Assembly: GCF_010365055.1 (NCBI RefSeq) | Contig: NZ_JAAFHA010000003.1 | Coordinates: forward strand, 1 to 64,000 | Direction: 5' to 3' | DNA: 64,000 nucleotides | Origin: Rhodoferax sp. | Lineage (GTDB): Bacteria > Pseudomonadota > Gammaproteobacteria > Burkholderiales > Burkholderiaceae_C | Part shown: positions 29,041-37,504 of the stretch, piece by piece | Position numbering within the stretch: the first letter of the stretch is position 1 | Layout: each line of letters opens with the position of its first letter | Notes under the pieces: generated by a model | Databases searched by the model: none | What the model was told of the DNA's origin: nothing | What the model saw: only the letters and a program-made list of their open reading frames with translations | Made by a program: the position numbers and the translations under genes

Positions 29041-29778
29041 ATGTCAACAATTGAAAAAAGGCCACCGGCCGACCCCAAGCAGAACCGGATTTTGGCCGCC
29101 CTGCCCGCTGAGGATTACGAGCGTCTGCTGCCAGAACTGAAATTGATCCCGTTGCCGCTGGGGCTGACGATGTCCGAGTCGGGTGACCACGTGAATTTTC
29201 TGCATTTCCCGGTCTCCGGCATCGTCTCGCTGATCTACGCCCTGGAAGACGGATCATCGAGTGAAGTCGCCCTGGTCGGCAACGAAGGCATGGTCGGCAT
29301 CTCCATCTTCATGGGCGGCGACAGCATGCCCAGCAGCACCGAGGTGCAAAGTGCGGGCGAGGCCTATCGGCTCAGTCGCAAAATCATGAAACAGGAGTTT
29401 GCGCTGGGCGAAAAGCTCCAACACCTGGCCTTGCTGTACACGCAGGCCATGATCTGCCAGACCTCTCAAACGGCCGTGTGCAACCAGCACCATTCACTCG
29501 ACCAGCAACTGTGCCGCTGGTTGTTGATGAGCCTGGACCGGCTGCATGCCAATGAATTGGAGGTCACGCAAGACATGATTGCGCACCTGCTGGGGGTGCG
29601 CCGTGAAAGCATCACGCAGACTGCCAGCAAGCTGCAAAAGGACGGCCTGATCACCCGCCGACGCGGTCACATCACGGTGATCGATCGCCCCAAACTGGAA
29701 GAACGCGTGTGCGAGTGCTACGCGGTGGTCAAAGGCGAGTACGACCGTTTGCTGCCGCATCCGCGCAGTGCCCCTTAA
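29041..29778 (+). CDS. Crp/Fnr-family transcriptional regulator
   Basis: 245 residues. An N-terminal cyclic-nucleotide-binding-type beta roll (about 15-140: LPLGLTMSESGDHVNFLHFP, VALVGNEGMVGISIFMGG) precedes a C-terminal winged helix with recognition region MIAHLLGVRRESITQTASKL. The FNR N-terminal cysteine cluster is absent and the cAMP-binding arginine-serine motif of true Crp is not evident, so its signal is unknown. It lies 18 bases after the fusion kinase gene. The last four bases overlap the convergent DUF3820 gene. Confidence 0.85.
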   Translation: MSTIEKRPPADPKQNRILAALPAEDYERLLPELKLIPLPLGLTMSESGDHVNFLHFPVSGIVSLIYALEDGSSSEVALVGNEGMVGISIFMGGDSMPSSTEVQSAGEAYRLSRKIMKQEFALGEKLQHLALLYTQAMICQTSQTAVCNQHHSLDQQLCRWLLMSLDRLHANELEVTQDMIAHLLGVRRESITQTASKLQKDGLITRRRGHITVIDRPKLEERVCECYAVVKGEYDRLLPHPRSAP

Positions 29779-29999
29779 TTTGGGTTGCCTCCCTTGCGCA
29801 GCGGTTTGAGCAGGTCATTGAGGCCGTTGTGGTCGATCTCATGCATGAGCGCCAGCAGGCGCCCGATCTCGCCCTTGGGCGGTCCTTGGCGCGCGAACCA
29901 GGCCAGGTAGTCGCCCGGCAGGTCGGCAATGAGCCGGCCTTGGTATTTGCCAAAGGGCATGCTGCGCGTCACCAGCAGTTGCAGGTCTTCGGCTTTCAT
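29775..29999 (-). CDS. DUF3820 family small protein
   Basis: 74 residues. The motif MPFGKYQGRLIADLPGDYLA near the start, followed by WFARQGPPKGEIGRLL and NGLNDLLKPLR, matches this small domain. It is related by motif to a region found with exonuclease-like proteins, and its function is unknown. It lies 2 bases downstream of the SUI1 gene, probably co-transcribed. Confidence 0.78.
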   Translation of the reverse strand: MKAEDLQLLVTRSMPFGKYQGRLIADLPGDYLAWFARQGPPKGEIGRLLALMHEIDHNGLNDLLKPLRKGGNPN

Positions 30000-30001
30000 G
30001 C

Positions 30002-30364
30002 CTAGCCCCCTGCCCGCTTGACGGCAAAGCCTTGGGCTTTGAGCATCTCCATCACGCGCGCGCAGTGGTCGCCCTGCACTTCGATCACGCCATCTTTGAC
30101 CGTGCCGCCCGAGCCGCAGGCAGCTTTGAGCTGTTTGCCCAGCGCGGCCAGCGCCAGCGGCTCAAGCGCCAAGCCGCGCACCAGCGTCACGCCTTTGCCG
30201 GCGCGGCCCTTGGTTTCACGCGACACGCGCACCACGCCATCGGTCACGCTGCTCACCGGGGTCGCGCTGCAACGGCATTGGGCCTGGGGCAGGCGGCAGT
30301 TGGGGCACATGCGGCCGCTGTCGGTGCTGTAGACCAGGCCACCGCTCGTTGATCGGGATTTCAT
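30002..30364 (-). CDS. yciH: SUI1/eIF1-like translation factor (YciH family)
   Basis: 120 residues from ATG 30364; an in-frame TTG at 30385 would add seven. A short N-terminal segment holds two Cys pairs (MCPNCRLPQAQCRC), as often seen in bacterial YciH. The SUI1 domain follows with GKGVTLVRGL, GSGGTVKDGVIEVQGDH and a final helix MLKAQGFAVKRAGG. Bacterial YciH influences start-codon selection fidelity in E. coli. Confidence 0.88.
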   Translation of the reverse strand: MKSRSTSGGLVYSTDSGRMCPNCRLPQAQCRCSATPVSSVTDGVVRVSRETKGRAGKGVTLVRGLALEPLALAALGKQLKAACGSGGTVKDGVIEVQGDHCARVMEMLKAQGFAVKRAGG

Positions 30365-30415
30365 GGAGGAGTCAGCCTTGCTCAAGTCAGAATGGACGCA
30401 GGATGGGTCGACCGG

Positions 30416-31639
30416 TCAGGCCGCGACATGGACCCGCTTGGCGGGCAGCAGGAACCACGCAAAGGCCAGCGCCTGCACCAGCAACAGCACGGCAAACGTG
30501 ATCCGAAAGGCATCAGCGCGGCTCATGCCAGCGGCAATGCCGTCGACCGCCGCGCCAATGCCCCATTGCAGCCCAAAGGCACCGACGAACACCGCCAGAT
30601 TGAGGGCGGTATTGACGCGCCCGGCCAGCGCCACCGGGAAGGCCGCGCTGAGTTGCGAATAAGCGATGTTGCTCAGACTGAACGACACGCCCAGCAGCGG
30701 CCACAGCCAGGCGGGTGGAGCCAGGTTCAGGATGATGGCCAGTTCGGTCAGCAACGCCAGGCCCATGCCCACGCCGAGCAGTGTCATCGGCGCGATGCCG
30801 CGACGCGCCAGCCAGCCCGAGCAGGTGGCGACGAACAGAAAGCCGGCCAGCATCGCCAGCGCTAGCAAGAACAACACACCCGCGGCATCGTTGCGCGTGG
30901 CCCCATTGACCTCCATCAGCCAGGGCATCGCCCACAGGCCCTGGATCGCCATGAAACCACCGGAGACCAAACAGCCCTGCGGCGCAAAACGCCAGAACGT
31001 GCGGTCACTGAAGATGGTACGCAAGCTGCGCAGTTGCTGCGCCAGCGACTCGCGCTGCGTGCCCGCCGCATGGTCGGGCACCGTCAGGAGAAAACCCGAG
31101 GTCAGCACCAGCAGAGCGGCACACAGAAAGAACACGCCGCGCCAGCCCAGCAGCGGCAACGCGGCCGCCACGGGCACGCTGGCTGTCAACGCACCCAGGC
31201 CGCCGGCGACCATGATGGTGGCGGTGAGCGACGGCAGTCGTTCGGCCGGGAACCACTGGCTGAAGGCCTTGAAGCTGGCCATCAGGCAGGCCGAGACGCC
31301 CAGGCCGATCAGCGCGCGCGCCAGCGCCAGGGTCGGCAAGCTCGTTCCCAGGCCAAACAGCGCGCAGCCGGCAGCGGCCACCAGCAGCAGCCCCGCTTCG
31401 ACCCGGCGCGGGCCGAAGCGGTCGAGCAGCAGGCCCAGCGGCAATTGGAACAGGCCGAAGGCGAGGAAGTAGGCCGAGGTCAGCAGGCCCAGGCCAGCGG
31501 CCGTCATGTCGAGCTCGCGCATCAGCTCGGGCGCTATCACCGCGTTAACGCTGCGCAGCCCGTAGGACAGAAAATAGCCGACGGCATAGGCCGGAACCAG
31601 GCGTAACCAAAGGCGCAGGGAGTGATTCATGGCGGCCAT
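30416..31639 (-). CDS. MFS transporter
   Basis: 407 residues (404 if the ATG at 31630 is used). About twelve hydrophobic segments are visible. The MFS loop 2-3 signature appears as GLLLDRFGPRRVEAGLLL. Helices 1-2 start LVPAYAVGYFLSYGLRSVNAVIAPEL. The substrate cannot be inferred; the N-terminal pattern is like uncharacterised permeases of the family. It lies alone between the SUI1 gene and a divergent small ORF. Confidence 0.85.
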   Translation of the reverse strand: MAAMNHSLRLWLRLVPAYAVGYFLSYGLRSVNAVIAPELMRELDMTAAGLGLLTSAYFLAFGLFQLPLGLLLDRFGPRRVEAGLLLVAAAGCALFGLGTSLPTLALARALIGLGVSACLMASFKAFSQWFPAERLPSLTATIMVAGGLGALTASVPVAAALPLLGWRGVFFLCAALLVLTSGFLLTVPDHAAGTQRESLAQQLRSLRTIFSDRTFWRFAPQGCLVSGGFMAIQGLWAMPWLMEVNGATRNDAAGVLFLLALAMLAGFLFVATCSGWLARRGIAPMTLLGVGMGLALLTELAIILNLAPPAWLWPLLGVSFSLSNIAYSQLSAAFPVALAGRVNTALNLAVFVGAFGLQWGIGAAVDGIAAGMSRADAFRITFAVLLLVQALAFAWFLLPAKRVHVAA

Positions 31640-31736
31640 TGTCGCGGAAACTTAGGGGCAGCCCGGTAGGTCGCTGCGCCGCGCCGACGCGCAAAATGGA
31701 GCGGCCCAACGGCCAGTTGGCGTGACTTTGCACTAT

Positions 31737-31792
31737 GCTATTTATTCAATAGCTGGTCACGCAGAGAACACGGGGGCTGTGTGCCAAAATGG
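31737..31792 (+). repeat. 56-bp dispersed palindromic element, copy 6
   Basis: GCTATTTATTCAATAGCTG, 20 bases, ACGGGGGCTGTGTGCCAAAATGG. It lies upstream of a small ORF. Its sense frame is open and continuous with that ORF, reading AIYSIAGHAENTGAVCQNG, although the likely start codon of the gene is downstream at 31827. Confidence 0.8.
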
Positions 31793-31826
31793 TCTAAAAG
31801 TAAAGCGATTGTCAGGAGTTCTTCGC

Positions 31827-32054
31827 ATGTCACGTCCCCAAGTGTGGGCGACCAAAGTCGCCGCCCTGATTCAAACCGGCAACAGTTCAGCCGCGCTGGC
31901 GCAGATCAAGGTCGCGCCCACGGTGAAGGACTTGCAGCAGCTGCGCGCCCTGCTCACCCAGGCCAAACTGCTGGCCCGGCACCCCAACATCGATGCCGCG
32001 ACCACCGACATGATCGCGGCGCTGACGGCGCCCCGGCTGCACCGCTCACCCTAA
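31827..32054 (+). CDS. Small conserved-looking protein of unknown function
   Basis: 75 residues from ATG 31827, preceded by AGGAG at good spacing. The reading frame continues upstream to a GTG at 31722 through the dispersed element, which would give 110 residues; the ribosome-binding site favours the shorter form. The protein is helical, with WATKVAALIQTGNSSAALAQI and LRALLTQAKLL. There is no signal peptide. It ends four bases into the convergent nagZ 3' end. I do not recognise the family. Confidence 0.6.
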   Translation: MSRPQVWATKVAALIQTGNSSAALAQIKVAPTVKDLQQLRALLTQAKLLARHPNIDAATTDMIAALTAPRLHRSP

Positions 32055-33145
32055 GGCACCAGCGTCAGCGCGCGCATGTAATCCGGGCGCAGCATCAGCT
32101 CGTCCCAGGGCACGGCGGGCGTTTGCGGCAACAGCGCGCGGCGGCGCTCTTCACTGGCCTCCAGCGGCTGCCAGGTGCCTTTGAGCTGCGCCTCGGTCAG
32201 CCCGCTGATCCAGGCGTCCAGCGCGCTGCCTGCCCCTTCGCTGGTGGCCACCGACTGGTTGCACAGCAACACCAGGTCGCAGCCCGCATTGAGGGCCGCG
32301 ACCGCCGCCTGGGTGTAGCTGACCGGCGCGCCGTCGAGCAGGCGCGCCCCGGCCATCGACAGGTCGTCGCTGAAGATGGCCCCGCCAAAGCCCAGTTGGC
32401 CGCGCAAGATGTCGCCCAACCATTTGCTGGAAAACCCGGCCGGCCGCGCATCCACCTTGGGGTAGATCACATGCGCCGGCATGACGCTGCTGAGCGTGGT
32501 GCTGAGCCAGCCGTAGGGCGCGGCGTCGTCGGTCAAAATCGCCTTGAGGCTGCGTTTGTCCACCGGAATGGCGGTGTGCGAGTCCGCGGCCACGCTGCCG
32601 TGGCCTGGGAAGTGTTTGCCGCAATTGGCCATGCCGCTTTGCAGCAGGCCGTGCATCAGGCTCTTGGCCAGCAAGCTCACCACGCGCGCGTCACGGGCAA
32701 AAGCGCGGTCGCCAATGACGCTGCTGGCGCCAAAGTCCAGGTCCAGCACCGGGGTGAAGCTGAAGTCCACACCGCAGGCCCGCAACTCGGCACCCAGCAC
32801 AAAACCGCAGGCCGTGGCGGCATTGGTGGCACGCATCGCACCGCTGCCCGCGCCGCCCTTGCCATCGTTCATCCACAGCTCGCCCAAGGCCCGCATCGGC
32901 GGCAGGTGCGTGAAGCCGTCGGTCTTGAAGCGCTGCACGCGGCCGCCTTCGTGGTCAACACAGATCAGCAGGTCGCGCCGCACTTTTTTGATGTCGCGGC
33001 ACAACCGGGTCAGCTGGGCGCGACTCTCCCAGTTGCGGGCAAACAGGATCAGCCCGCCCACCAGCGGGTGCTGCAGGCGCTGGCGGTCGATGCGCGACAG
33101 GCCGAGGCCCGCGATGTCGATGATGAGGGGGGCATGTTGGGACAT
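32051..33145 (-). CDS. nagZ: Beta-N-acetylhexosaminidase (peptidoglycan recycling)
   Basis: 364 residues. A family-3 glycoside hydrolase that removes GlcNAc from anhydro-muropeptides in the cytoplasm. CGKHFPGHGSVAADSHTAIP is the diagnostic GH3/NagZ loop with catalytic His and Asp. Other motifs are LFARNWESRAQL, CVDHEGGRVQRFK and FSDDLSMAGA, which contains the nucleophile Asp. It starts at MSQHAPLIID, whose 5' leader contains a MITE-like unit. It is the last gene of the long minus-strand supercluster. Confidence 0.95.
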   Translation of the reverse strand: MSQHAPLIIDIAGLGLSRIDRQRLQHPLVGGLILFARNWESRAQLTRLCRDIKKVRRDLLICVDHEGGRVQRFKTDGFTHLPPMRALGELWMNDGKGGAGSGAMRATNAATACGFVLGAELRACGVDFSFTPVLDLDFGASSVIGDRAFARDARVVSLLAKSLMHGLLQSGMANCGKHFPGHGSVAADSHTAIPVDKRSLKAILTDDAAPYGWLSTTLSSVMPAHVIYPKVDARPAGFSSKWLGDILRGQLGFGGAIFSDDLSMAGARLLDGAPVSYTQAAVAALNAGCDLVLLCNQSVATSEGAGSALDAWISGLTEAQLKGTWQPLEASEERRRALLPQTPAVPWDELMLRPDYMRALTLVP

Positions 33146-33163
33146 CAGAAAACTTTCAAAAGT

Positions 33164-33264
33164 AGAACTTACGCAAAACCGGCCCAGCCTCGTTGCGCCG
33201 CCTTACCGTACAAAGCTACTGTCGGCGCCGGCGTGCCCAGCTGGAACAATTTTGCGTAAGTTCT
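33164..33264. mobile_element. 101-bp MITE-like inverted-repeat unit
   Basis: Terminal inverted repeats of 25 bp (33164-33188 and 33240-33264) both begin AGAACTTACGCAAAA and match at 21 of 25 positions. The centre is GC-rich with a smaller internal repeat (GCGCCG/CGGCGC). No ORF fits inside, so it would need a transposase supplied elsewhere. Target-site duplication is not clear. It sits 18 bases before the nagZ start on that gene's leader side and 15 bases from a dispersed palindromic element. Confidence 0.65.
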
Positions 33265-33278
33265 CAACAGCATGTTTT

Positions 33279-33334
33279 ACTCTATTTTTAATAGCATGAA
33301 TCGTATATTACACGAGGGCTAGAGGCTTATTTTT
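33279..33334 (+). repeat. 56-bp dispersed palindromic element, copy 7
   Basis: ACTCTATTTTTAATAGCATG, then GAGGGCTAGAGGCTTATTTTT with the family spacing. It is non-coding here and ends on the first base of the acpS stop codon. Confidence 0.78.
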
Positions 33335-33726
33335 TATAAATTTTCGACCACACAGAAGCTGGCGGCGTAATCGGTTTCATCGGTCACGCTGATATGGGCG
33401 CTCAAACCACGCGCGTCAAACCAGTCTTTCAAGGCGCCGTGCAGCACGAGAGTGGGCTTGCCGCTGGGCAGGTTGCCCACTTCGCATAAGCGCCAGGTCA
33501 TGGGCATCGTCATGCCCAGACCGATGGCTTTGCTGAACGCCTCCTTGGCGCTGAAACGGGTGGCGAGGTAACGCACGCCGCGCTCGGGCCAGCGTGCGCT
33601 GCGCGCTTGCCAGGTGGCGAACTCGGCGTCGCTGAGGATTTTGAGTGCAAAGCGTTCGCCGTGGCGCCCCAAGCTGGCGCGGATGCGGCGCACGTCGCAG
33701 ACGTCGGTGCCAATGCCGTAGATCAC
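33334..33726 (-). CDS. acpS: Holo-[acyl-carrier-protein] synthase
   Basis: 130 residues. Transfers 4'-phosphopantetheine from CoA to apo-ACP. Metal-binding Asp lies in [13 protein letters not shown] and the catalytic Glu/Lys lie in [16 protein letters not shown]. It overlaps pdxJ by four bases. The substrate AcpP is encoded in the same gene run. Confidence 0.94.
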   Translation of the reverse strand: MIYGIGTDVCDVRRIRASLGRHGERFALKILSDAEFATWQARSARWPERGVRYLATRFSAKEAFSKAIGLGMTMPMTWRLCEVGNLPSGKPTLVLHGALKDWFDARGLSAHISVTDETDYAASFCVVENL

Positions 33727-34490
33727 GACCTGCCCTGCTCGATGCAGCGCAGGTAGGCCTGCACCGTGGCGCTGTACCCCAGCTCCAGCGCGTCGGCAAT
33801 CAGCGCGTGGCCGATCGAGACTTCGGCCACGCCCGGCACGTGTTTGATGAAGGCGCTGAGGTTGTCGCGGTTCAGGTCATGGCCGGCGTTGATGCCCAAA
33901 CCGAGCTTGAGTGCCGCGCGGGCGGTCTCGGCAAAGCGGGCCAATTGCGGCGCTTGCTGCGCGGTGCCCCAGGTGGCCGCATAAGGCTCGGTGTAGAGCT
34001 CGACCCGGTCGGCCCCGACCGACTGCGCACCGGCCATGGCGGCGGGGTCAGCATCCATGAACAGGCTCACGCGCAGGCCCCAGGCATGGGCTTGCGCAAT
34101 CAACGGTCGCAAACGATTGGTATCGCCCGGGAAACCCCAGCCATGGTCACTGGTGAACTGGCCTTGGGCGTCGGGCACAAAGGTAACCTGGTGCACCGGC
34201 AGTTTGCGTTGCACCAAGTCGTGCACCACGTCCATCAGGTTGTGCGAGGGATTGCCCTCGATATTGAATTCGCGATCTGGCCAGCCTTTCAGCAGCGCCG
34301 CGAGTTCCGGCACATCACTGGCGCGAATGTGGCGCTCGTCGGGGCGGGGATGCACGGTGATGCCGTTGGCACCGGCCTGCAAACACAAGGTGGCCGCGCG
34401 CGTCACACTGGGGATGCCAAGGTAGCGCGTGTTGCGCACCAGCGCCACTTTGTTCAGGTTGACCGAGAGCGCTGTCTTTTTGTAGTTCAT
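33723..34490 (-). CDS. pdxJ: Pyridoxine 5'-phosphate synthase
   Basis: 255 residues. A TIM-barrel enzyme that condenses 1-deoxyxylulose phosphate with aminoacetone phosphate to give PNP. Motifs: [15 protein letters not shown] at the N-terminus, [13 protein letters not shown] with catalytic His, [15 protein letters not shown] and [13 protein letters not shown] near the C-terminus. recO-pdxJ-acpS is a conserved order. An 8-bp hairpin GCGGGCAA/TTGCCCGC (34492-34523) sits between it and recO. Confidence 0.95.
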   Translation of the reverse strand: MNYKKTALSVNLNKVALVRNTRYLGIPSVTRAATLCLQAGANGITVHPRPDERHIRASDVPELAALLKGWPDREFNIEGNPSHNLMDVVHDLVQRKLPVHQVTFVPDAQGQFTSDHGWGFPGDTNRLRPLIAQAHAWGLRVSLFMDADPAAMAGAQSVGADRVELYTEPYAATWGTAQQAPQLARFAETARAALKLGLGINAGHDLNRDNLSAFIKHVPGVAEVSIGHALIADALELGYSATVQAYLRCIEQGRS

Positions 34491-34562
34491 GCGGGCAATT
34501 CTACAAATTCGTCATTGCCCGCTTGGCGTGGCTATGACAGACAAGCGAACTCAGCGGGGTCG

Positions 34563-35312
34563 CTATAAGGACTGCAGGTCGATCATCATCTGCCGCGTGC
34601 GCAAAGTGGTCACCCCGCAGTGGTAATTGAGCAGCGTGCGCAGTTGCGGCTTGAGCTGCGCCATCACCTCCGAGCAGGCGCGCAGGGTGGCGGTAAACGG
34701 CTTTGATTCCGCCAGCGACTGCTGCAGCGCAACCCACTGCCGGCCGCTCAGGCTGGCCCGGTCCGCGTCATGGGTCTGGCGCAGGCCGCCCTCGGGCACC
34801 AGGCTGTAGCGACCCTCTGGGTCCAGCGCCACCAATGTCATGGTTTGCGCGTCGAGCAGGGGCAGCAAGCCGATCTCGCGCAGCAGCAACAGTTCAAAGG
34901 CGCGCAAAGCCGACTGCAAGGCTTCACCATGTTCGGAGGCGATCACCTGCACCACCTGCGCATACACATCAAACAATCGCGTGTGCGGGTCGTCGCGCGC
35001 CAGCAGCGTCAGCAACAATTCATTGAGGTACAGACCCGACATCAGCGCGTCGCCAGTCGGCATGACGTGGCCGCCCTGCCACTCGGCCGCCTTGAGGGTG
35101 CGAATCTCGGCATCGCCGCCAAAAGCCACATGCAAAGGCTGCAAGGGCAACAAAATCGGGCGAAAGCTGGAACTGGGCCGCTTGACGCCCTTGGCCACCA
35201 GCGCGATGCGGCCGTGGTGGCGCGTGAACACCTCCAGAATCAGGCTCGATTCGCTCCAGTCGTAGCGGTGCAGGACGTAAGCGGGTTCGTCAGAGATGCG
35301 TTGGGTGGCCAT
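34563..35312 (-). CDS. recO: DNA repair protein RecO
   Basis: 249 residues. It helps load RecA on SSB-coated gaps (RecFOR pathway) and anneals DNA. The N-terminal OB fold begins [19 protein letters not shown] and [11 protein letters not shown]. The helical C-terminal part has [17 protein letters not shown] and [15 protein letters not shown]. It normally follows era directly in relatives; here about 1.1 kb intervene. Confidence 0.92.
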   Translation of the reverse strand: MATQRISDEPAYVLHRYDWSESSLILEVFTRHHGRIALVAKGVKRPSSSFRPILLPLQPLHVAFGGDAEIRTLKAAEWQGGHVMPTGDALMSGLYLNELLLTLLARDDPHTRLFDVYAQVVQVIASEHGEALQSALRAFELLLLREIGLLPLLDAQTMTLVALDPEGRYSLVPEGGLRQTHDADRASLSGRQWVALQQSLAESKPFTATLRACSEVMAQLKPQLRTLLNYHCGVTTLRTRQMMIDLQSL

Positions 35313-35594
35313 CAGTTGCAGTCAATCATTGGCAAGTAACGCTGAATGCGGCCCCGTTTGACAAAGAAATGATTCGCTTCTTTTCGAATCTGCATCGTTC
35401 AAGCGGTGAATCAAAAGACAGTTGCCGCCAACAGGACACTCGCGCTGACCATCTCAGCCAACCTTCCAGCGGACGCTCCAGATAGACGTTGAGAACGCAC
35501 GCATTCGGGCAATTATTGAAAGACATTTCGGTGATCCGAAGACTGAAAACAGACGGTTAGTCTCCACGCCCCACGGATCCACATTGAGAATTTA
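35313..35594. other. Intergenic stretch between recO and the lipoprotein gene, no supported gene
   Basis: Only a 66-residue minus-strand frame (35526-35326) is open, with Cys and Trp-rich composition and no recognisable domain or ribosome-binding site. It may be residue of a decayed insertion. Base composition is visibly more AT-rich than the flanks. Confidence 0.4.
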
Positions 35595-36095
35595 CTAATC
35601 AGAACTGTTTAGAAGCCTTTGTTTCTGTGCTGCAAACTCAGTTTCAGAAAGGATTCCTTTTTCCCTCAAATCGTCTAGCTTTATTAACTCTGAATATGTG
35701 TCTTTCGGCTTTGACGTCTGCTCTTTTGTTCTGACGTCAGCAGAAATCTTCTCTGTCTTTTCGATCACCACATCCGCTCGTTGAACAAGTGACGTACGGC
35801 GTACTTCAGGATCATTTTTATCAAGAACTCGGAATTGGTAGTCAAACTTGGCCCAACTTCCAGGCGTGTTGCCAACAGGTTTTTCATGAACCGAAATTGG
35901 AATCGCAACTTTCCCATGACTCGCGGCAAAGGCGTTTGCGTCTGCGATTACGCCAGCCTTCAATGAGCTGGAACTTCCAAATATGCCTGCATGGTCTTCT
36001 CTCGACAAAATGTAGGTGTCCGGCGATAGCTGAACCACTCCTGGGTTAGCGCAGCCCGCCAATAAGATAGCCACTGACGCGAGGCATTTTTTCAT
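35595..36095 (-). CDS. Lipoprotein with C-terminal SHOCT-like domain
   Basis: 166 residues from ATG 36095, chosen because AGGGAAA stands before it; an upstream ATG at 36116 would spoil the signal peptide. The signal peptide ends in the lipobox LLAGC, so it is probably lipid-anchored. The middle part (about 20-110) has YILSREDHAGIFGSSSSLKA and KVAIPISVHE. The C-terminus LDDLREKGILSETEFAAQKQ is a SHOCT-type oligomerisation motif. The gene is AT-rich compared with its neighbours and interrupts the usual era-recO adjacency, so it may be acquired. Function unknown. Confidence 0.75.
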   Translation of the reverse strand: MKKCLASVAILLAGCANPGVVQLSPDTYILSREDHAGIFGSSSSLKAGVIADANAFAASHGKVAIPISVHEKPVGNTPGSWAKFDYQFRVLDKNDPEVRRTSLVQRADVVIEKTEKISADVRTKEQTSKPKDTYSELIKLDDLREKGILSETEFAAQKQRLLNSSD

Positions 36096-36299
36096 GTTTT
36101 CCCTTTGTTTGTTCACGACAACAAATTGCCGCTAATGCACCCAGTCACAGCCTCCGCAGTTCAGTCTAACTGGATTTTCCCCACGAATTTCTCCCAAAAA
36201 TGGAAAGGATTTGGGTGACTGCGCTGCAAACGGGTGCTCCCGCCATCTTGGCCATCAGCCATTTTGACTTTCCATCCGCGTTCAAACTATGCTCGCCAG

Positions 36300-36374
36300 C
36301 AGGCGATGGGTTGGGGCGGTGGCCGATTTCTGGGCCTTTGACAGCATGAGGACGCCGCCCCAAGCCATCGCCTG
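36300..36374. repeat. Long inverted repeat with 22-bp arms (hairpin)
   Basis: The arms at 36300-36321 and 36353-36374 are complementary at 20 of 22 positions (core CAGGCGATGG.TTGGGGCGG), with a 31-base loop. It lies in the gap of about 330 bases between the lipoprotein gene start and the era 3' end. A minus-strand frame of 70 codons (36378-36166) crosses it but has no sign of being a gene. It could be a mobile-element end or a strong RNA hairpin. Confidence 0.6.
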
Positions 36375-36427
36375 GCACCCACGCCTACCCAACAGCCATG
36401 CGAGCGTCAAATTAAGATTTTCAGCGC

Positions 36428-37504
36428 CTACTGGTAGCCGAACGAACGCACGCGCGCCTCATCATCAGCCCACCCCGAGCGCACTTTCACCCACATCTCG
36501 ATAAACACCTTGCAGTCCAGTGCCTTTTCCAGTTCGACGCGGGTTTCCATGCCGATGCGCTTGATGCGCTCGCCCTTGTCGCCGATCACCATGGCTTTGT
36601 GCGTGTCACGCTCGACCACGATGGTGGCGGCAATGCGTAAGAGCCGCTTTTGTTTGCCGCGACCGGGCTCTTCCTCGAACTTGTCTATCACCACGGTCGA
36701 GGTGTAGGGCAGCTCGTCGCCGGTCAGGCGGAACAGCTTTTCGCGCACGGTCTCGCTGGCCAAAAACTTCTCGCTGCGGTCGGTGAGCTCGTCCTCGGCG
36801 TACCACCAGGCCTGCTCGGGCAGGTATTTTTCGCAGATGCCCAGCATGCGCTCGATGTCCTTGGCGTTCTTGGCCGACATGGGCACAAACTCGGCAAAGG
36901 CGTGGCGCTGTTGCATCTCCTGCAACCAGGGCGCGATGTCGGCGCGGCGCGTGACCTGGTCCAGCTTGTTGGCCACCAGCAAGGTGGGAATGTCTTTGCC
37001 CAGAAGCTCCAGCACCTTGGCGTCGGCCTGGTTGAACATGCCCGCCTCCACCACGAACAGAATCAGGTCCACATCGCCGACGGCGCCGAGCACGGTCTTG
37101 TTGAGCGAACGGTTCAGCGCGTTGTTGTGGCGGGTCTGGAAGCCGGGGGTATCCACAAACACGAACTGCGACACGCCCTGGCTGTGGATGCCGGTGATGC
37201 GGTGGCGCGTGGTTTGCGCCTTGCGCGAGGTGATGCTGATCTTCTGACCCACCAGCGCATTCATCAAGGTCGATTTACCGACGTTGGGTTTGCCCACGAT
37301 GGCGATCAAGCCGCAGCGCTGGCCTTCAACTGGCACAGCCGGCGCAGCGCCCACGCGCATGCTTTTGAGCATGCTTTCTATGTCATTTTGACCTTCAGCC
37401 CCCGTCATTATTACATCATCAGCTATCGATTTAGAAGCAGATGATTTGGCGACATCCAATTTCTTGGGTTTTGGTGTTTTAACAGTTGTTTTTGAAGCAG
37501 TCAT
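36428..37504 (-). CDS. era: GTPase Era with an N-terminal extension
   Basis: 358 residues, about 55-60 longer than usual. Era binds 16S rRNA and assists 30S assembly. The G1 loop GKPNVGKST is at residues 71-79, with DTPGFQTR (G3) and NKLDQV (G4). The C-terminal KH domain includes [20 protein letters not shown]. The start at 37504 is fixed by the four-base ATGA overlap with rnc. Residues 23-41 of the extension are encoded by a dispersed palindromic element read in sense. The extension is Lys/Ser-rich and probably disordered. Confidence 0.95.
   Translation of the reverse strand: MTASKTTVKTPKPKKLDVAKSSASKSIADDVIMTGAEGQNDIESMLKSMRVGAAPAVPVEGQRCGLIAIVGKPNVGKSTLMNALVGQKISITSRKAQTTRHRITGIHSQGVSQFVFVDTPGFQTRHNNALNRSLNKTVLGAVGDVDLILFVVEAGMFNQADAKVLELLGKDIPTLLVANKLDQVTRRADIAPWLQEMQQRHAFAEFVPMSAKNAKDIERMLGICEKYLPEQAWWYAEDELTDRSEKFLASETVREKLFRLTGDELPYTSTVVIDKFEEEPGRGKQKRLLRIAATIVVERDTHKAMVIGDKGERIKRIGMETRVELEKALDCKVFIEMWVKVRSGWADDEARVRSFGYQ
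37383..37438 (-). repeat. 56-bp dispersed palindromic element, copy 8 (inside era)
   Basis: Minus strand: GCTTCTAAATCGATAGCTG, 20 bases, ACGGGGGCTGAAGGTCAAAATGA. It is in frame as Era residues 23-41, reading [19 protein letters not shown]. Confidence 0.82.

Noticed and set aside
31781-33259. 492-codon plus-strand frame opposite nagZ
   Set aside because: It is antisense to nagZ, has no family motif and reflects GC-rich codon bias.
36166-36378. 70-codon minus-strand frame across the long hairpin
   Set aside because: It exists mainly because of the inverted repeat; no start signal or domain.
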